The notes under the pieces were generated by a model, which did no database searches, was not told the origin of the DNA, and saw nothing but the letters and a program-made list of their open reading frames with translations. This document shows, in pieces, positions 1 to 6,582 of a DNA stretch of 10,049 nt (the first letter of the stretch is position 1; every line of letters begins with the position of its first letter). The translations under genes and the position numbers were made by a program. This DNA is from an uncultured Collinsella sp. (GTDB taxonomy: Bacteria; Actinomycetota; Coriobacteriia; Coriobacteriales; Coriobacteriaceae). The stretch lies in NCBI GenBank assembly GCA_900544065.1, contig UQTR01000076.1:1-10049 (forward strand), read 5' to 3'.

Positions 1-39
1 TTAGGGTCTCGTGGGCTCGGAGATGTGTATAAGAGACAG
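1..39. other. Nextera read-2 adapter (synthetic, not genomic)
   Basis: Positions 6-20 read GTCTCGTGGGCTCGG and 21-39 read AGATGTGTATAAGAGACAG, the Illumina Nextera read-2 primer part followed by the Tn5 mosaic end. Positions 1-5 (TTAGG) lie where the i7 index would be. Genomic sequence therefore starts at 40. A plus-strand translation through this junction gives a peptide beginning MGSEMCIRDR, which is adapter-encoded and has no biological meaning. Confidence 0.98.
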
Positions 40-1540
40 GAACACGCTGACGCTGGCCACCGGAAAGCTCATGCGGGTAGCTCTCGAGCGTACGCTTGGG
101 GTCGAGGCCCACGAGCTCCAGGAGCTCCTCGGCGCTACGGGTGCCGCCACGCTTGGTGAGCTGCTTCATCTGGGCGGAAATGAGCATGGAGGGGTTAAGC
201 GAGGACAGGGCGTCCTGGTAGACCATAGCGATATCGGTACCGCGCAGGCCGAACCACTCCTTCTTGCTCATCTTGAGCAGGTCGCGACCCTCCCAGAGAA
301 CCTCACCGGAAAGGTGCTCGTCCTCATCGGTCAGGCCCATGATGGCCAGCGTGGTGATGGACTTACCGCAACCGGACTCGCCCACCAGGCCCATGGTCTG
401 ACCAGGACGGACGTCAAAGTTGACATGGTCGACGACGTTGATATCGCCGTGATGCTCAAACTGAATGCAGAAGTCACGGACCGAGAGAATCGGTTCGACA
501 GACTCGTCGGGCACATGGCGATCGTTACGCTTGAGCTCGACATCGCGCAGGGCGCCAAGGCGAGCGGAGAGGGACTGGGCCTGCTCCTTGTAGGCGCGAA
601 CGGGGTCGGAGACCAGCAGGTCGGCCTCGCGACGCTTGGAGGAATCGGTCGGATCCAGGGCGGCAGAGGGAGCAGCGGCCATGGCGTCGGTAATGCCCTC
701 GGAGAGGATGTTGAGCGCCAGGCAGGTGATCATGATGGCCAGGCCCGGGAACAGCGCCTGCCACCAACGACCGGCGAGCACGCCGCCGCGGGCGTCGGCG
801 AGGATGTTGCCCCAGGTAGCGGTGGGCTCCTGGATACCAGCGCCGATGAAGGTCAGCGAGGCCTCGAAGATGATGGCGTCGGCGACCAGGGTAACGGTGA
901 AGACCATGATCGGGGCGATGCAGTTACGCAGAACATGCTTGATCAAAATCCACGGAGCCTTGGCGCCGGAGACGATGACCGCGCGGACATAGTCCTCGCC
1001 GTACTCGGACACGATGTTGGCGCGCACGATACGGGCAATCTGCGGAGTGTACATAAAGCCGATGGCGAAGATGATCGACGGCACGGAGTTGCCCAGGATG
1101 GAGACGAAGACGGCCGCGAGGGCGATGCCCGGGATAGACATGATGATGTCCAGGATACGCATGATCGTCTCGGAGACGGCCTTGCGCGAAACCGCTGCAA
1201 GGGCGCCCACGACCGAGCCGCAGACCAGAGCCATGGCAGTGGCGCCAAAGCCGATAATCAGCGAGTAACGACCGCCGTAGAGCATACGCGACAGAATGTC
1301 GCGACCCTTATCGTCGGTACCGAAGATAAATCCGTTGCCGGGAGCCTGGCGAGCCGTAAAGATCTCGACCGGGCTATAGGGGGCAAGAAGGGGCGCCAGA
1401 ATCGCAGTCAGGGCGACCAGCACCAGCACGACGGCTGCGATCTTAGAAGACAGCGTCATCTTCTTCCAGCCACCGAGCTTGAGCCCCTTGGAGGCAGCCT
1501 TCTCGAGCTGCTCGGTTTGCTTCTCTCGAATCTTTACCAT
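40..1540 (-). CDS. Fused peptide ABC-transporter permease (DppC/OppC type) and ATPase (DppD/OppD type), C-terminus cut off
   Basis: This is one uninterrupted frame of 500 visible codons that runs off the contig. It starts with ATG at 1540, four bases from the upstream permease stop (TAG ATT ATG), so the two genes are probably translationally coupled. Residues about 28-286 form a DppC-type permease: a first membrane helix near 33-53, further helices, and the EAA loop that docks to the ATPase near residues 180-205 (RAVIVSGAKAP, Gly192). A polar linker of about 60 residues follows. From about residue 350 there is an ABC ATPase domain with Walker A GESGCGKS (387-394), Q-loop Gln442 (VYQDALSSLNP) and signature LSGGQ (492-496). 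Walker B and the rest lie beyond position 40. I checked every codon from 1540 to 41 and found no stop or frame change between the domains. These are usually two proteins; permease/ATP-binding fusions are known in some Actinomycetota from family knowledge. Substrate is inferred as peptides, but nickel or another small solute is possible. Confidence 0.93.
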
Positions 1541-1543
1541 AAT

Positions 1544-2500
1544 CTACACCGTCCTGATGCGCGGGTTGATGAGCAGGTAGAGCATGTCAACCACGATGTT
1601 GATGATGATGAAGGCAAGAGCAACGACGATAACGACGCCCTGAACCAGGTTCGCCTCGTTGCCCTGAACGCCCTGCAGAATCGCGGTGCCCATGCCGGGG
1701 AGGTTGAAGATAACCTCGATGACGACGGCGCCGCCCATGAGGTAACCGATCTTAAGACCGAGGGTGGTGACCGGGGTGATCAGCGCATTGCGAAGAACGT
1801 TGATGCCGACGACAACCTTCTCGGGAACGCCGGCGCCGCGAGCCATACGGACATAATCCTTATCGAGCTCCTCGACCATGGCGGTACGCACGATACGAGT
1901 CATCTGGCCCGTCAGCGGAAATGCCAAGGCGATAGCGGGCATGATCATACGTCCCAGATAGCCAACCGGATTCGTGGTGAAGTGAGGTAGAGCACCCGAT
2001 GCCGGAAGCACCTTAAGGTAGGAAGAGAACAGCAGGATCAACAGAACGGCAAGCCAGAACGACGGGGTTGCCAAGCCGGCGATGGAAAAGACGCGGATCA
2101 CTTGGTCCGGCCATTTGTCGCGATACAGTGCCGCGATGACGCCGAGCAAAAACGAAACGACCGCACCGATGGCAAGACCGATGAAGGTCAGCTGCATCGT
2201 GACGGGCAGGGCCGTGGAGATGCGCTTGGCAACGGAGTTGCGAGCAGCACCATAGGTGCCCATGTCGCCATGGATCAGATCGCCCATATAGCGCACGTAG
2301 CGCACGGGCCAGGGGTCGTCCAGACCATACTTCTCATGGTACTCGGCAACCGCCTCGGGCGAGGCACCGTCACCCAACGCCGTGTAGGCGGGGTCGGTCT
2401 TGGAGAACGACATAAGGAAGAACACCAGGACGGTGACGCCCAATGCCATGATCGGCAGCGCCACAAGACGCCTTCCAATCAAACGTAGCAAGTTGTTCAC
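1544..2500 (-). CDS. Peptide ABC-transporter permease, DppB/OppB type
   Basis: This 318-residue integral membrane protein would pair with the downstream DppC-type domain to form the import channel. Family marks are the N-terminal segment LLRLIGRRLVALPIM leading into helix 1 (about 12-30), a large external loop with HEKYGLDDPWPVRY (55-68), helices near 102-124, 136-158 and 184-200, the EAA loop DYVRMARGAGVPEKV (215-229) followed by VLRNALITP, and a final helix near 288-312. Length fits the family (about 305-340). I chose the GTG at 2500 because AGGGGAG (2512-2506) sits 5 bases upstream; the longer frame from a TTG at 2533 has no such site and would add 11 polar residues. It lies 157 bases after the binding-protein gene, with structured RNA between, and 3 bases before the fused permease-ATPase gene. 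The gene order is typical of a dpp/opp operon. Confidence 0.93.
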   Translation of the reverse strand: MNNLLRLIGRRLVALPIMALGVTVLVFFLMSFSKTDPAYTALGDGASPEAVAEYHEKYGLDDPWPVRYVRYMGDLIHGDMGTYGAARNSVAKRISTALPVTMQLTFIGLAIGAVVSFLLGVIAALYRDKWPDQVIRVFSIAGLATPSFWLAVLLILLFSSYLKVLPASGALPHFTTNPVGYLGRMIMPAIALAFPLTGQMTRIVRTAMVEELDKDYVRMARGAGVPEKVVVGINVLRNALITPVTTLGLKIGYLMGGAVVIEVIFNLPGMGTAILQGVQGNEANLVQGVVIVVALAFIIINIVVDMLYLLINPRIRTV

Positions 2501-2505
2501 GTTCT

Positions 2506-2512
2506 CTCCCCT
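2506..2512 (-). promoter_or_regulatory. Ribosome binding site fixing the permease start
   Basis: The minus strand reads AGGGGAG five bases before GTG at 2500. This strong Shine-Dalgarno match is what decides for the GTG start over the upstream TTG at 2533. Confidence 0.75.
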
Positions 2513-2540
2513 TTCTTTTGTCGGTAGGACCAACTGGTAT

Positions 2541-2658
2541 ATGAGTACGGATACTCATTACAAGACCCGAGCGACATCGTTGCCGCCCGGGTCTTTGTTT
2601 CAACTATGAGGATACGGTCCCAACGACCGACATCCTGCATACAGACTCAAGCGAGTCT
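2541..2658 (-). other. Structured intergenic RNA: four successive hairpins between binding protein and permease
   Basis: In transcription order there are four stem-loops. The first (2658-2643) has 6-bp arms AGACUC/GAGUCU and overlaps the stop codon of the binding-protein gene. The second (2636-2609) pairs AGGAU with AUCCU outside and CGGUC with GACCG inside. The third (2595-2562) is a 12-bp stem described separately. The fourth (2558-2541) has perfect 7-bp arms AUGAGUA/UACUCAU and a UCCG loop. Together they fill most of the 157-base spacer and end about 30 bases before the permease ribosome site. From the family, such intercistronic structures often protect the upstream mRNA from 3' exonucleases or partly stop transcription, giving more binding protein than permease; that role here is inference. 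Confidence 0.6.
2562..2595 (-). terminator. Strong intercistronic hairpin, possible partial terminator or mRNA stabiliser
   Basis: The minus-strand arms are AAGACCCGGGCG (2595-2584) and CGCUCGGGUCUU (2573-2562), a 12-bp stem around a 10-base loop. The one non-Watson-Crick pair (2587/2570) is G-U in minus-strand RNA but A-C in plus-strand RNA, so the structure suits the minus transcript. No U-run follows in that direction (the next bases are GUAAUGAG), so a full rho-independent stop is unlikely. On the plus strand it is followed by TTTGTTT, but no plus-strand gene precedes it. Confidence 0.5.
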
Positions 2659-4271
2659 TACGCCTTGACGGTCGCAACGCCCCTGAAGGACATGCTCGTC
2701 GTGCCGATGCCCTTGAAGCCATCGAGGGCCTCGCCGTTGGGCGCAGTGGACGGATCGTCCCAGGAAGCGGAGACGGTCTTGACGTGGACAACGGGGTACA
2801 GAACGGCGTTGTCGGCAATGATGTCGAAGCACTCGTTCCACTTCTTCTGCTGCTCGTCGCCCTCGGCGGCAAGAGCCTCGTCCATGAGACCGTGGAGCTT
2901 CTGCCACTCAGCGGACTCCTTCCACGGGCAACGGGTCTGCATCCAGACGTTGTCGCCGTACCACCAGTTGAGCAGCAGGTCGGGGTCGGCGCCGAAGCAG
3001 GAAGGATCGCCAGGGGCAAGGAGGATATCGTAGGCCTCGCCGCCGTCGATGGCAGCGTAGGTGGCCGGCGAGGTATCGGTCTGGATGGTCACATCGAAGC
3101 CGAGAGCGTCGAGGTCGTTCTTGACCTGGGCGGCCATGCCCTTAATCTGCTCGTTGTCGGTGGTGCGCAGGGTGATGGCACCCGGGGTGATGCCAGACTC
3201 CTCGATGAGCTTCTTAGCCTTCTTGGCGTCGGTCTTGTACACCGTGGAAGCCTCATGATAGTTGGTGAAGCTCTTGGGCAGGTAGCAGCTGGCAGCGGTG
3301 GCAAGGCCGGCGAAGGTGTTGCTGACCATCTTCTCGGTGTCGAGCGCATACATGACAGCCTGACGGACCTTGACGTTGTTCCAAGGCTCCTTGGCGACGT
3401 TGAACATGATGAAGCGGGTGCCGAAACCCTGAACGTTATCGATCTTGCAGCCGGCGCTCTCGAGCTGGTCGACGGCGTCAGCGGTAACGAGCTCCATAAC
3501 GAGCGTGGAGCCCTCCTGCTGAGCGGTAACGCGAGCGGTGGGGTCGGTCAGGATGCTGTACTGGATCTTCTTATCCTCGGCAGCGTACTCACCGTTGTAC
3601 TCGGGGTTGGGAACCAGGGTGATCTCGGTATCGGAGATAGAGTCGTACATCCAGGGGCCGGAGCCGATCGGCTGCTTGGCGCGATCCTCCTCGGTCTGGG
3701 TGGCCGGGGTAACGCGGACGATGGCCAGACGATCCTTGAGCAGGGAGAAGTTGGGGACCTTGGTCTTGACCGTCACGGTGCTGGCGTCCTTGGCCTCGAT
3801 GGACTCGAAGGGCTGGAAGAACGGAGCATAGGTAGCGGAAGCGGCACATGCGGTGTAGGAGGCAACGACATCGTCAGCGGTGACTTCGGTGCCATCGGAG
3901 AACTTGGCGCCCTTGCGGATGGTGACCTCGAAAGTGGTATCGTCCACAGACTTGGGATCGTCGGTGGCGAGCTCGTTGAAGGTGCTGTAGTCGTGGTAAT
4001 CGATGCCGTAGAGGCCCTCGACGACGTGCCAGTTAGCACCCAGGCCCACAGCGGAGCCGGTGCTGGCGGGATCGAAGCTGGACGGAGCGTAAGCGGAACC
4101 AGCGGTGATCACGCCGCCGCCACGGTTGGCGGAATCGGTGGAACCGGAAGCGGAACCCTCGTCGCTGGAGCTGCCACCGCAGCCGGTGAGACCAAGCCCT
4201 GCGACAGCAGCGACGCTGCCGGTGAGGCCGAGGAACGAACGCCTGGACATACCCTTGTTGATGATGGCCAT
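2658..4271 (-). CDS. Peptide-binding lipoprotein of an ABC transporter (SBP family 5, DppA/OppA type), Tat-exported
   Basis: This 537-residue protein would capture peptides outside the membrane and deliver them to the permeases encoded downstream. The N-terminus MSRRSFLGL (8-16) matches the twin-arginine export motif; a hydrophobic stretch (16-28) then leads to the lipobox LTGC, with Cys31 as the predicted lipidated residue. A Gly/Ser/Asp-rich tether follows (32-50). The mature part shows family-5 hallmarks: TFEVTIRKGAKFSDGTEVTADDV (split here as TFEVTIRKGAKF and SDGTEVTADDV, about 113-135) and VRQAVMYALDTEKMV in the middle. Length is normal for the family. ATG at 4271 is chosen because AGGAGA (4281-4276) sits four bases upstream; a start at the internal Met8 would keep the Tat motif but has no better ribosome site. 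It is the first gene of the transporter operon and has an unusually long, structured leader. Substrate class is inferred: dipeptides or oligopeptides most likely, nickel or other ligands not excluded. Confidence 0.93.
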   Translation of the reverse strand: MAIINKGMSRRSFLGLTGSVAAVAGLGLTGCGGSSSDEGSASGSTDSANRGGGVITAGSAYAPSSFDPASTGSAVGLGANWHVVEGLYGIDYHDYSTFNELATDDPKSVDDTTFEVTIRKGAKFSDGTEVTADDVVASYTACAASATYAPFFQPFESIEAKDASTVTVKTKVPNFSLLKDRLAIVRVTPATQTEEDRAKQPIGSGPWMYDSISDTEITLVPNPEYNGEYAAEDKKIQYSILTDPTARVTAQQEGSTLVMELVTADAVDQLESAGCKIDNVQGFGTRFIMFNVAKEPWNNVKVRQAVMYALDTEKMVSNTFAGLATAASCYLPKSFTNYHEASTVYKTDAKKAKKLIEESGITPGAITLRTTDNEQIKGMAAQVKNDLDALGFDVTIQTDTSPATYAAIDGGEAYDILLAPGDPSCFGADPDLLLNWWYGDNVWMQTRCPWKESAEWQKLHGLMDEALAAEGDEQQKKWNECFDIIADNAVLYPVVHVKTVSASWDDPSTAPNGEALDGFKGIGTTSMSFRGVATVKA

Positions 4272-4274
4272 GTC

Positions 4275-4293
4275 TTCTCCTATCAATAGAGAA
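4275..4293 (-). promoter_or_regulatory. Ribosome binding site buried in a hairpin
   Basis: The Shine-Dalgarno sequence AGGAGA (4281-4276) of the binding-protein gene lies in the 3' arm of a small hairpin. The upstream bases UUCUCUA (4293-4287) pair with UAGGAGAA (4282-4275), leaving one bulged G and a four-base loop (UUGA). If it forms, it would hide the ribosome site until something opens it. The stem is short and A/U-rich at its base, so it would be only moderately stable. Confidence 0.45.
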
Positions 4294-4300
4294 TCTTACC

Positions 4301-4324
4301 CGGGAGCACCTAGACGTGCCCCCG
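4301..4324 (-). promoter_or_regulatory. GC-rich leader hairpin just upstream of the ribosome site
   Basis: The minus-strand arms CGGGGGCAC (4324-4316) and GUGCUCCCG (4309-4301) pair over 9 bp around a six-base loop. The only imperfect pair is G-U in the minus transcript but would be A-C on the plus strand, as expected if the minus-strand RNA is what folds. No U-tract follows, so it is not a classic terminator. It lies between the three-way junction and the ribosome-site hairpin and could belong to the same regulatory leader. Confidence 0.5.
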
Positions 4325-4388
4325 CGCAACTTGCGGACGATATATACCTTACCTACCGACGAGCCCAACTGAGGTGCCGCGCTCGGCG

Positions 4389-4473
4389 ACCGATACATAC
4401 ATACGCTTGAACGGTATTTACTACCGTTCACCGAATTCGTTGACAAACGATTCGTCAGACAGTATGTATCGGC
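4389..4473 (-). ncRNA. Candidate structured leader RNA (three-way junction) of the peptide-transporter operon
   Basis: The minus-strand RNA can be drawn as a compact three-way junction. P1 pairs GCCGAUACAUAC (4473-4462) with GUAUGUAUCGGU (4400-4389), 12 bp with one G-U that would be mismatched on the other strand. P2 (4454-4432) is a 9-bp stem with one bulged A and a UGUC loop. P3 (4430-4408) has perfect 9-bp arms UGAACGGUA/UACCGUUCA and a GUAAA loop. Joining strands are UGUCUGA, a single G, and AGCGUAU. It lies 117 bases before the start codon, downstream of a promoter candidate. I do not recognise it as a known riboswitch class. The same repeats could instead be protein operators at the DNA level. 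Pairing was done by hand, without energy calculation or alignment. Confidence 0.45.
4408..4430. repeat. Perfect 23-bp palindrome (TGAACGGTA-n5-TACCGTTCA)
   Basis: Nine-base arms at 4408-4416 and 4422-4430 are exact reverse complements around TTTAC. It is also hairpin P3 of the leader above. The size and symmetry equally suit an operator for a dimeric repressor (TetR- or GntR-like in shape), and I cannot tell these readings apart from one sequence. Confidence 0.6.
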
Positions 4474-4503
4474 GAGGTGAGATATCAGTCTTCGTCAACC
4501 CGC

Positions 4504-4535
4504 AGGATAGCAGGGTTTTCGCTTGGGTTAGTCAA
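4504..4535 (-). promoter_or_regulatory. Candidate promoter of the peptide-transporter operon
   Basis: The minus strand has TGCTATCCT, an extended -10 box (TGn before TATCCT, 4509-4504). A TTGACT -35-like hexamer lies at 4535-4530. The 20-base gap is longer than the usual 17, so the extended -10 would have to carry most of the recognition. Transcription from here would begin near 4497 and give a leader of about 225 bases containing every hairpin described above. Confidence 0.35.
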
Positions 4536-4558
4536 ACGTTTTAGCGTTAATAAAACCC
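4513..4558 (-). repeat. Imperfect inverted repeat downstream of uvrC
   Basis: GGGTTTT (minus 4558-4552) pairs with AAAACCC (4519-4513), with an inner CGCT/AGCG pair and a five-base bulge. It lies about 80-120 bases after the uvrC stop and has no U-tract, so it is at best a weak end point for the uvrC transcript. It also encloses the -35-like hexamer of the promoter candidate. Confidence 0.25.
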
Positions 4559-4566
4559 GAAACCAG

Positions 4567-4611
4567 CGAGCAATCATGGCGAAATAAATGGTTGAAAATC
4601 GCGCAATCATG
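4567..4611. repeat. Direct repeat of a 12-mer spaced by 33 bp, upstream of the promoter candidate
   Basis: CGAGCAATCATG (4567-4578) and CGCGCAATCATG (4600-4611) differ at one base and start exactly 33 bp apart, about three helical turns, so both would face the same side of the DNA. They sit 30-75 bases upstream of the -35-like hexamer, a usual place for an activator. A regulator is not identifiable from this window. Confidence 0.35.
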
Positions 4612-4635
4612 TATATCAGTTGTTTAGGCTCGTGT

Positions 4636-6576
4636 TTAGCTATCGGAATGGCCAGCCGCCGCCTCGGCGCGCTCGGCATTCCATGCAACGAGCGCCTCGT
4701 GGACCGCCTTGGCAACATCGGCAGGTATGCCGCGAACTTCCGCGATCTCTTGCTCGCTCGCCGCGCGCAAACGCTTCATCGAGCCAAAATGGCGCATAAG
4801 GGCACGTTTTCTGGTGGGTCCCACGCCTGGAACGTCATCGAGTACCGAAACCGTCATGGCCTTGTCGCGCAATTCGCGATGGAACGTGATGGCAAAACGG
4901 TGCGATTCATCGCGCACCTGTTTAATTAGATAGAGCGACGCGGACCCGGTCGGCAGCACGACGGGAGTCTCGTCCCAAGGCACGAAAACCTCCTCATCGG
5001 CCTTTGCCAAGCCACAAACTGGTATATCGAGCCCAAGAGCCTCAAGTTGCTTGATCGCAGCGGCCAATTGCGGCTTACCGCCATCGACAACGAGCAAATC
5101 GGGGCGCGAGCCAAAGCGCTCGTCAGCCATGCGCTCGGGAGCATAGCGTCGTCCCAAAACCTCGGACATCGACACGAAGTCGTTTGCCTCGTCCAATTCG
5201 GCCTGAATTTTAAAACGACGGTACTGGCTCTTGTCGGCGCGTCCGTTGGTAAATACCACCATCGAAGCGACCGTAAAGGTGCCATGCAGTGTAGAGATAT
5301 CGAAGCACTCGATACGCAACGGCGGCGATGGCAGCGCCAACGCACTTTCGAGCTCCAAGAGTGCCCGATTGGTGCGGTCGTCAGCGTACCCCGTTCGCAT
5401 CATGTAGCGCATGAGGGCATGGCGCGCATTTTTGGATGCCATATCGAGTAGACGGTGCTTTTCGCCACGCTGCGGCCTATGGAGATGGCAGGAACGCTCA
5501 CGCTTGCCCGCAAGCCACTCCCCCAGCGCCTCCGCATCCTCAAGCTCGACGGAAAGGTTGACCTCAGCTGGAATATCAGCCGTCTCGTCGTAATAGCGCT
5601 TAAGAAAGCCCGACTGGAGCTCTTCCTCGTCAACATCAAGACCCTTGTCGAGAATGAACTCGCAGGTGCGAACTGTTCGGCCCTCGCGAACGACGAAGAC
5701 GCAAGCGGCGGAGATGGTCTCCTCGCGATAGAAACCGATGACATCGATATCGACACTGGAGGGAAAAACGACTTGCTGACGGTCGTCCAGACCCCTGATG
5801 ACCTCCAAACGACGTTTGACACGGGCGGCGCGCTCAAAATCGAGCGCCTCGGCGGCCTCCGTCATCTCGGATGTCAGCTCGTCGACGACGTCCTTGCGAT
5901 GGCCCGACAAAAAACGTTCGACACGTTTGACGTTCTTGGCATAGTCTGCCGGGGAAATCGCGCCGACACACGCACCCGGGCCGCGCCCGACATGATAGTC
6001 GAAGCAGGGGCGCCCGTTTTGCGCGCAAATCATATTGACGATGTCTTCCTCGCCCTTGTGGGACTCGACGATACGGCGACAACGACGCCACTCCGCACAG
6101 GATGCGGAGCAGATGGGGATAACCTTGCGCAGCGTATCTATCGTCTCACGTGCGGCGCGGCTATCGGTATAAGGTCCAAAATAGCGCGTTCCCGGCTTAT
6201 GACGCTCACGCGTGTATTTGATAGCGGGATACAGGTCGCCCTTTGTAATGGCGATAAAGGGGTAGCTCTTGTCATCCTTGAGGTCGACGTTAAAGTACGG
6301 ATGGTACTGACCAATCAAATTGCGCTCGAGCACCAACGCCTCGTGCTCGGTCTCCACCACGATATAGTCAAAGCTCGCCACCAGTTGCATCATCAGCGGG
6401 ATCTTCTGGCGCTCGTCCTGCAGCGTCACGTACTGACGCATACGGGCGCGCAGGTTTTTCGCCTTGCCCACGTAGATGACATCGCCCTTGGCGTCTTTCC
6501 AAAGGTAGCAGCCGGGCTGCGTGGGAACGCGCGAAACCTGCTCGGCAAGCGTTGGAATGTTGTCGTGACCGGCCAC
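4636..6576 (-). CDS. uvrC: UvrC, excinuclease ABC subunit C
   Basis: UvrC makes both incisions around a DNA lesion after UvrA/UvrB recognition in nucleotide excision repair, in the cytoplasm. The 646-residue protein has the usual order of parts. An N-terminal GIY-YIG nuclease (about 18-98) has PGCYLW, VIYVGKAKNLRAR, probable catalytic Arg45 and Glu84. A cysteine-rich region spans 156-203, then a UVR helix that binds UvrB (about 228-262). The RNase H-like nuclease has Asp426 (ECFDIS), Asp498 (VVDGGKPQL) and His559 (DESHRF), and a helix-hairpin-helix pair (579-631) ends the protein. The start is GTG at 6576, six bases after the murJ stop (TAG GTT CGC GTG); AGTAGG overlapping that stop is the likely ribosome site, and no ATG is near. 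The cysteine region is unusual: Cys156, 160, 166, 184, 191 and 203 are present, but the expected Cys in the GRC position is Gly199, and about 20 extra residues precede RPCFDY. Confidence 0.97.
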   Translation of the reverse strand: MAGHDNIPTLAEQVSRVPTQPGCYLWKDAKGDVIYVGKAKNLRARMRQYVTLQDERQKIPLMMQLVASFDYIVVETEHEALVLERNLIGQYHPYFNVDLKDDKSYPFIAITKGDLYPAIKYTRERHKPGTRYFGPYTDSRAARETIDTLRKVIPICSASCAEWRRCRRIVESHKGEEDIVNMICAQNGRPCFDYHVGRGPGACVGAISPADYAKNVKRVERFLSGHRKDVVDELTSEMTEAAEALDFERAARVKRRLEVIRGLDDRQQVVFPSSVDIDVIGFYREETISAACVFVVREGRTVRTCEFILDKGLDVDEEELQSGFLKRYYDETADIPAEVNLSVELEDAEALGEWLAGKRERSCHLHRPQRGEKHRLLDMASKNARHALMRYMMRTGYADDRTNRALLELESALALPSPPLRIECFDISTLHGTFTVASMVVFTNGRADKSQYRRFKIQAELDEANDFVSMSEVLGRRYAPERMADERFGSRPDLLVVDGGKPQLAAAIKQLEALGLDIPVCGLAKADEEVFVPWDETPVVLPTGSASLYLIKQVRDESHRFAITFHRELRDKAMTVSVLDDVPGVGPTRKRALMRHFGSMKRLRAASEQEIAEVRGIPADVAKAVHEALVAWNAERAEAAAGHSDS

Positions 6577-6582
6577 GCGAAC

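Noticed and set aside
11..1990. A 659-codon plus-strand open frame beginning in the adapter
   Set aside because: It is codon-aligned antisense to the fused permease-ATPase and the DppB-type permease, and its first residues (MGSEMCIRDR) are adapter-encoded. The product is low-complexity and rich in Asp, Gly and His, with no domain.
4341..4368. TTGGGC/TATATA promoter-like pair closer to the binding-protein start
   Set aside because: The -35 match is only three of six with a 16-base gap. It remains possible as a second start, and if real it would leave the three-way junction outside the transcript, but it is weaker than the extended -10 at 4504-4509.
4418..4446. TTGTCA and TAGTAA hexamers 17 bases apart within the palindrome region
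   Set aside because: The spacing is ideal, but the -10 matches only three of six positions and it overlaps the P2/P3 repeats, so I did not list it as a promoter.
4588..4929. A 113-codon plus-strand frame overlapping the end of uvrC and the gene-free region
   Set aside because: Most of it is antisense to the helix-hairpin-helix part of uvrC, with no convincing ribosome site and no recognisable product.
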